From Deltaproteobacteria bacterium (GTDB taxonomy: Bacteria; Desulfobacterota; Desulfobacteria; Desulfobacterales; C00003060), in assembly GCA_003647435.1 (NCBI GenBank), contig QMMV01000045.1, positions 1-9,850 on the forward strand: 9,850 bases of DNA. The letters are read 5' to 3'. A model generated the notes under the pieces. It was not told the origin of the DNA, ran no database searches, and was given only the letters and a program-made list of their open reading frames with translations. Shown here one piece after another: positions 7,643 to 9,850 of the stretch (positions are counted from its first letter, which is position 1; every line of letters starts with the position of its first letter). The position numbers and the translations under genes are program-made.

Positions 7643-7803
7643 TGCAAAGGTTGGCAGCGGAAGTTTCTTCATTATTGTAACAAGTTAGCTCCTTGAAAGA
7701 TGACCGCCCTTGAAGCTTTTCTCAGAGTCTGCGTGTTTCATAAGGTCACACTGATACTCTTTATTGACATTGACTCCCTGATCCTTAGCTGGTATTTACT
7801 GCT

Positions 7804-7818
7804 TGACACTGTATTTGC
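7804..7818 (+). promoter_or_regulatory. Possible sigma54 (-24/-12) promoter
   Basis: TGACAC, five bases, then TTGC matches the sigma54 core TGGCAC-N5-TTGC except for one base in the normally invariant -24 GG pair. Transcription would start near 7830, about 42 bases before GTG 7872. A sigma70-type alternative just upstream is TTGACT (7770-7775), 17 bases, and an extended -10 TGGTATTTA (7790-7798). Either would drive the membrane protein and transporter genes. The -24 mismatch keeps confidence low. Confidence 0.28.
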
Positions 7819-7871
7819 CAATTTCTGCGGCAGAGCCGGTAGATTGCTTACGATTTAGGGTAGGGCAGGGC

Positions 7872-8420
7872 GTGAGCCAGGAATTACACTATTTAGCGGA
7901 AAAACTCCAGAATCTTAATCGAAGGTGGCTGATCTTCGGCGGCTGTCTCCTGTGCCTTTTTCTGGGGCTCCTTGGGTATTTTGGGATTTTTCGACCTTTT
8001 ATTGTAATGACCACGCTTACTGGCCAAGGGGGTGCTTACATCAAAAACAGTGGGCATATGGATGCACTCATTTACAGAGTGGATGCCTTCTGGTATTGGG
8101 GTGATAAGGTGGCAGTGTTGGGGAATATGCCCCACATACAACAGAGACTGAAACGGGGGGATACTCCACTTAGATTACATCTACCTGTCGTACCGGTGCA
8201 TGACCTTGGAATTTCAAACAAAACTCCTCTTTACATGAAACTTGTCGTGCGCTACACAATCCCCAGAATTCCTGTATTCAGATACACCACCCTGATGTAC
8301 TTCAAATGTGACCCAGACCACAAGAGATGGGCACCAACAAAGACTATTCCGCCACGGTACAGGGCCCTTGGGCAACTAACAACAGGCAATGTGGCGGAGA
8401 TTAAAGCACGCTTCCATTAA
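7872..8420 (+). CDS. Unrecognised single-pass membrane protein
   Basis: I do not recognise this family. From GTG 7872 the protein has 182 residues: a short N-terminal amphipathic segment (about 2-17), two arginines, and one strongly hydrophobic helix (about 19-40). About 140 residues follow without further membrane segments. By the positive-inside rule the C-terminal part should face the periplasm. That domain is rich in aromatics and basic residues (for example ALIYRVDAFWYWGDKV, 65-80). The open frame reaches back to a TTG at 7803, which would give 205 residues. GTG 7872 is preferred because it follows a purine-rich run with AGGG six bases upstream (7862-7865), and because candidate promoters overlap the longer form. 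The transporter gene starts within a few bases of its stop, so the two are probably co-transcribed and may work together at the membrane. Confidence 0.65.
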   Translation: MSQELHYLAEKLQNLNRRWLIFGGCLLCLFLGLLGYFGIFRPFIVMTTLTGQGGAYIKNSGHMDALIYRVDAFWYWGDKVAVLGNMPHIQQRLKRGDTPLRLHLPVVPVHDLGISNKTPLYMKLVVRYTIPRIPVFRYTTLMYFKCDPDHKRWAPTKTIPPRYRALGQLTTGNVAEIKARFH

Positions 8421-8421
8421 G

Positions 8422-9555
8422 ATGAGTCGGGAAACCGGAATGAACGACAAAGACACAGAAACCACGAGCAAAGTGGATCATAACAAGATATCCCAACAGG
8501 CATCCACCCACCAGATGATATTCAAGTATTTTCTTGTCATATTTCTAATTGCCATCTTCCTTTTTGGGAAGCTGATGTGGCCTTTTTTTTCCATTCTGGT
8601 ACTTGGTTTTGTATTAACAGCAATCTTTTACCCTGCTTACCGTTTCTTTGCTAAAAAGATGCCTCGGGCAGTCGCCTCTGCAATCACCTGTACAATCATA
8701 TTCCTTGTGGTTTTTGTTCCGCTGGTGCTTTTGATAGGAGCCCTTTCCGGGGAAGCGTATAATCTCTACCTCACAGGTACGGGCTCCAGCATAGGCCGCG
8801 ATATTAAAGAGATTTTTCAGAAGAGTCGCATCATAGAAACCATACAGCAATTCCTGGCGGGCTATAATATAAAACTTGATGCCGACCACATCAACAGCTG
8901 GCTTTCTGCACTGGGCAAGTCGGTAGGGCTTTTCTTATACCAGCAGTTGAGTGTCATTGCCTCAAACGTCTTAAAGTTTATGGTAAACTTTGCCCTTATG
9001 CTTCTGGTTATCTTCTTTTTATTGATCGACGGCACAAAGCTGATAGATTTCTTTATAGAATTGTCTCCTCTTCCCAATGAGCAGGACAGAAAACTGATCA
9101 ATAAATTTCATGAGATGGCCTCCGTCGTGATTGTCGTAAACGGTATATCCGGGGTTGTTCAAGGGTTTTTGGGGGGAATCGTTTTCTGGATTGTCGGGCT
9201 GAACTCGCCCTTGTTGTGGGGCACCATTATGGCTATTCTGGCGTTTTTCCCAATCGTAGGAATAGGTATCGTGTTGATCCCGGCTTCTTTTTATCTCTTC
9301 TTGAAGGGCAGAATCGGAGCCGCGATATTCTGCTTTGTTTTCTATGTGACTGTCTCAAGTGTGATTGAATACTTCGTGAAACCGAAACTGGTAGGAAACA
9401 AGGTACGAATTCATACTCTTTTGGTTTTTCTTTCAATCCTCGGTGGGATGAAGCTCTTTGGGATTCTCGGAATAATCTACGGGCCTCTGGTTATTACCGC
9501 CTTGTTGACCCTGATTGATATTTACCGTTCAAGCTATGAAACGTATATGCAATGA
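8422..9555 (+). CDS. AI-2E family (PerM-like) transporter
   Basis: This integral membrane protein belongs to the AI-2E transporter family (PF01594), which includes E. coli TqsA, PerM, YdiK and YhhT and some Na+/H+ antiporter-like members. The substrate differs between members and cannot be read here; an autoinducer-2 role should not be assumed. From ATG 8422 it has 377 residues, with a polar N-terminal tail of about 30 residues and then about eight hydrophobic segments. These include a pair near the N terminus, a large loop of about 70 residues, and a cluster in the C-terminal half. The C-terminal signature is clear: IEYFVKPKLVGNKVRIHTLL (coding bases about 9364-9423) followed by FLSILGGMKLFGILGIIYGP. 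Possible in-frame ATGs are 8389, 8422 and 8440, and none has a strong Shine-Dalgarno. I chose 8422, which directly follows the TAA of the upstream gene; 8440 (weak GGGAA upstream) is equally defensible. Confidence 0.88.
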   Translation: MSRETGMNDKDTETTSKVDHNKISQQASTHQMIFKYFLVIFLIAIFLFGKLMWPFFSILVLGFVLTAIFYPAYRFFAKKMPRAVASAITCTIIFLVVFVPLVLLIGALSGEAYNLYLTGTGSSIGRDIKEIFQKSRIIETIQQFLAGYNIKLDADHINSWLSALGKSVGLFLYQQLSVIASNVLKFMVNFALMLLVIFFLLIDGTKLIDFFIELSPLPNEQDRKLINKFHEMASVVIVVNGISGVVQGFLGGIVFWIVGLNSPLLWGTIMAILAFFPIVGIGIVLIPASFYLFLKGRIGAAIFCFVFYVTVSSVIEYFVKPKLVGNKVRIHTLLVFLSILGGMKLFGILGIIYGPLVITALLTLIDIYRSSYETYMQ

Positions 9556-9641
9556 AAGACAGATCAAATGGTTCGAGAAAGGTTGACATAATATATATTA
9601 TCAGACGTTTCATGAAAGTGGTTTTCCCGGTGACATCCAGG

Positions 9642-9850
9642 TTAGGTCCCTTCTTTTCGATTAGGGCCAGAGCCCTCGTTTGCAATTTTATTGATCCCTT
9701 TTTTCAGAGCCCGCTTGACAATCTTTTCCGCCTTGGCACCAGTTATACGGCCACCGGATACAAAATTCTCAGCATCCATGAGCACGCCAGACCGCCTTTC
9801 AGCAAGATGTTTTCTGACGAGGCCAAGCGCTGTTCCAATTGTGCCCCCTA
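9642..9850 (-). CDS. C-terminal part of an unidentified gene (runs off the right edge)
   Basis: The minus strand is open from the window edge to a TAA at 9644-9642, giving 68 residues. They begin GGTIGTALGLVRKHLAERRS and include GVLMDAENFVSGGRITGAKA, then a lysine-rich helix-like stretch (AEKIVKRALKKGINKIA), ending NRKEGT. The composition is that of a real soluble protein: glycine-rich turns, an alternating charged helix and no low-complexity bias. The gene's start lies outside the window. I do not recognise the family. It converges on the transporter gene with 86 bases between the stops. Confidence 0.55.
   Translation of the reverse strand, partial: GGTIGTALGLVRKHLAERRSGVLMDAENFVSGGRITGAKAEKIVKRALKKGINKIANEGSGPNRKEGT

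Noticed and set aside
7586..7672. N-terminal extension of fxsA to the ATG at 7672
   Set aside because: The extra 29 residues are polar and unlike FxsA, the AAGGAG upstream is about 16 bases from that ATG, and a good start and candidate promoter lie downstream.
9588..9601. Perfect 14-base A/T palindrome ATAATATATATTAT after the transporter gene, preceded by TTGACA
   Set aside because: A/T-only palindromes arise easily by chance, it has no GC stem for a terminator, and no -10 box lies at a proper distance from the TTGACA.

Overview
This window comes from a bacterial chromosome of moderate GC with dense coding on both strands. The UvrB, ClpB, FxsA and AI-2E family proteins point to a Gram-negative housekeeping region. 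My best guess at lineage is a Desulfobacterota (former deltaproteobacterial) organism. That guess rests only on the general look of the proteins and the GT4/GH130 pair, and no single feature proves it. I see no IS element, phage gene, CRISPR array, tRNA or rRNA.

Layout: 1-159 is a short leader with a small hairpin. uvrB (160-2163, +) meets clpB (2171-4759, -) tail to tail with 7 bases between the stop codons. Next is a 290-base divergent intergenic region (4760-5048) with a candidate clpB promoter and leader hairpin on one strand and a TATAAT-type promoter on the other. It drives a two-gene, overlapping + strand unit: a GT4-like glycosyltransferase (5050-6198) and a GH130-family mannoside phosphorylase/hydrolase (6186-7136). 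fxsA (about 7193-7585, -) converges on this unit. After a second divergent intergenic region comes an unrecognised single-pass membrane protein (7872-8420, +) followed at once by an AI-2E/PerM-family eight-helix transporter (about 8422-9555, +). The right edge carries the C-terminal 68 codons of an unidentified - strand gene that leaves the window.

How the genes fit together: uvrB (nucleotide excision repair) and clpB (protein disaggregation) are stress-related housekeeping genes with no mechanistic link. The GT4/GH130 pair is the most interesting unit. The reading frames overlap by 13 bases, so the two proteins are probably made together and act on the same glycan, one building and one cleaving or phosphorolysing. 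The glycosyltransferase keeps the GT-B landmarks but lacks both glutamates of the classical EX7E motif. The small membrane protein and the AI-2E-family transporter probably form a second operon.

Several starts needed correcting from sequence context. fxsA most likely starts 29 codons inside the longest open frame, and the small membrane protein most likely at GTG 7872 rather than TTG 7803. No strong Rho-independent terminator was found at any of the convergent junctions.
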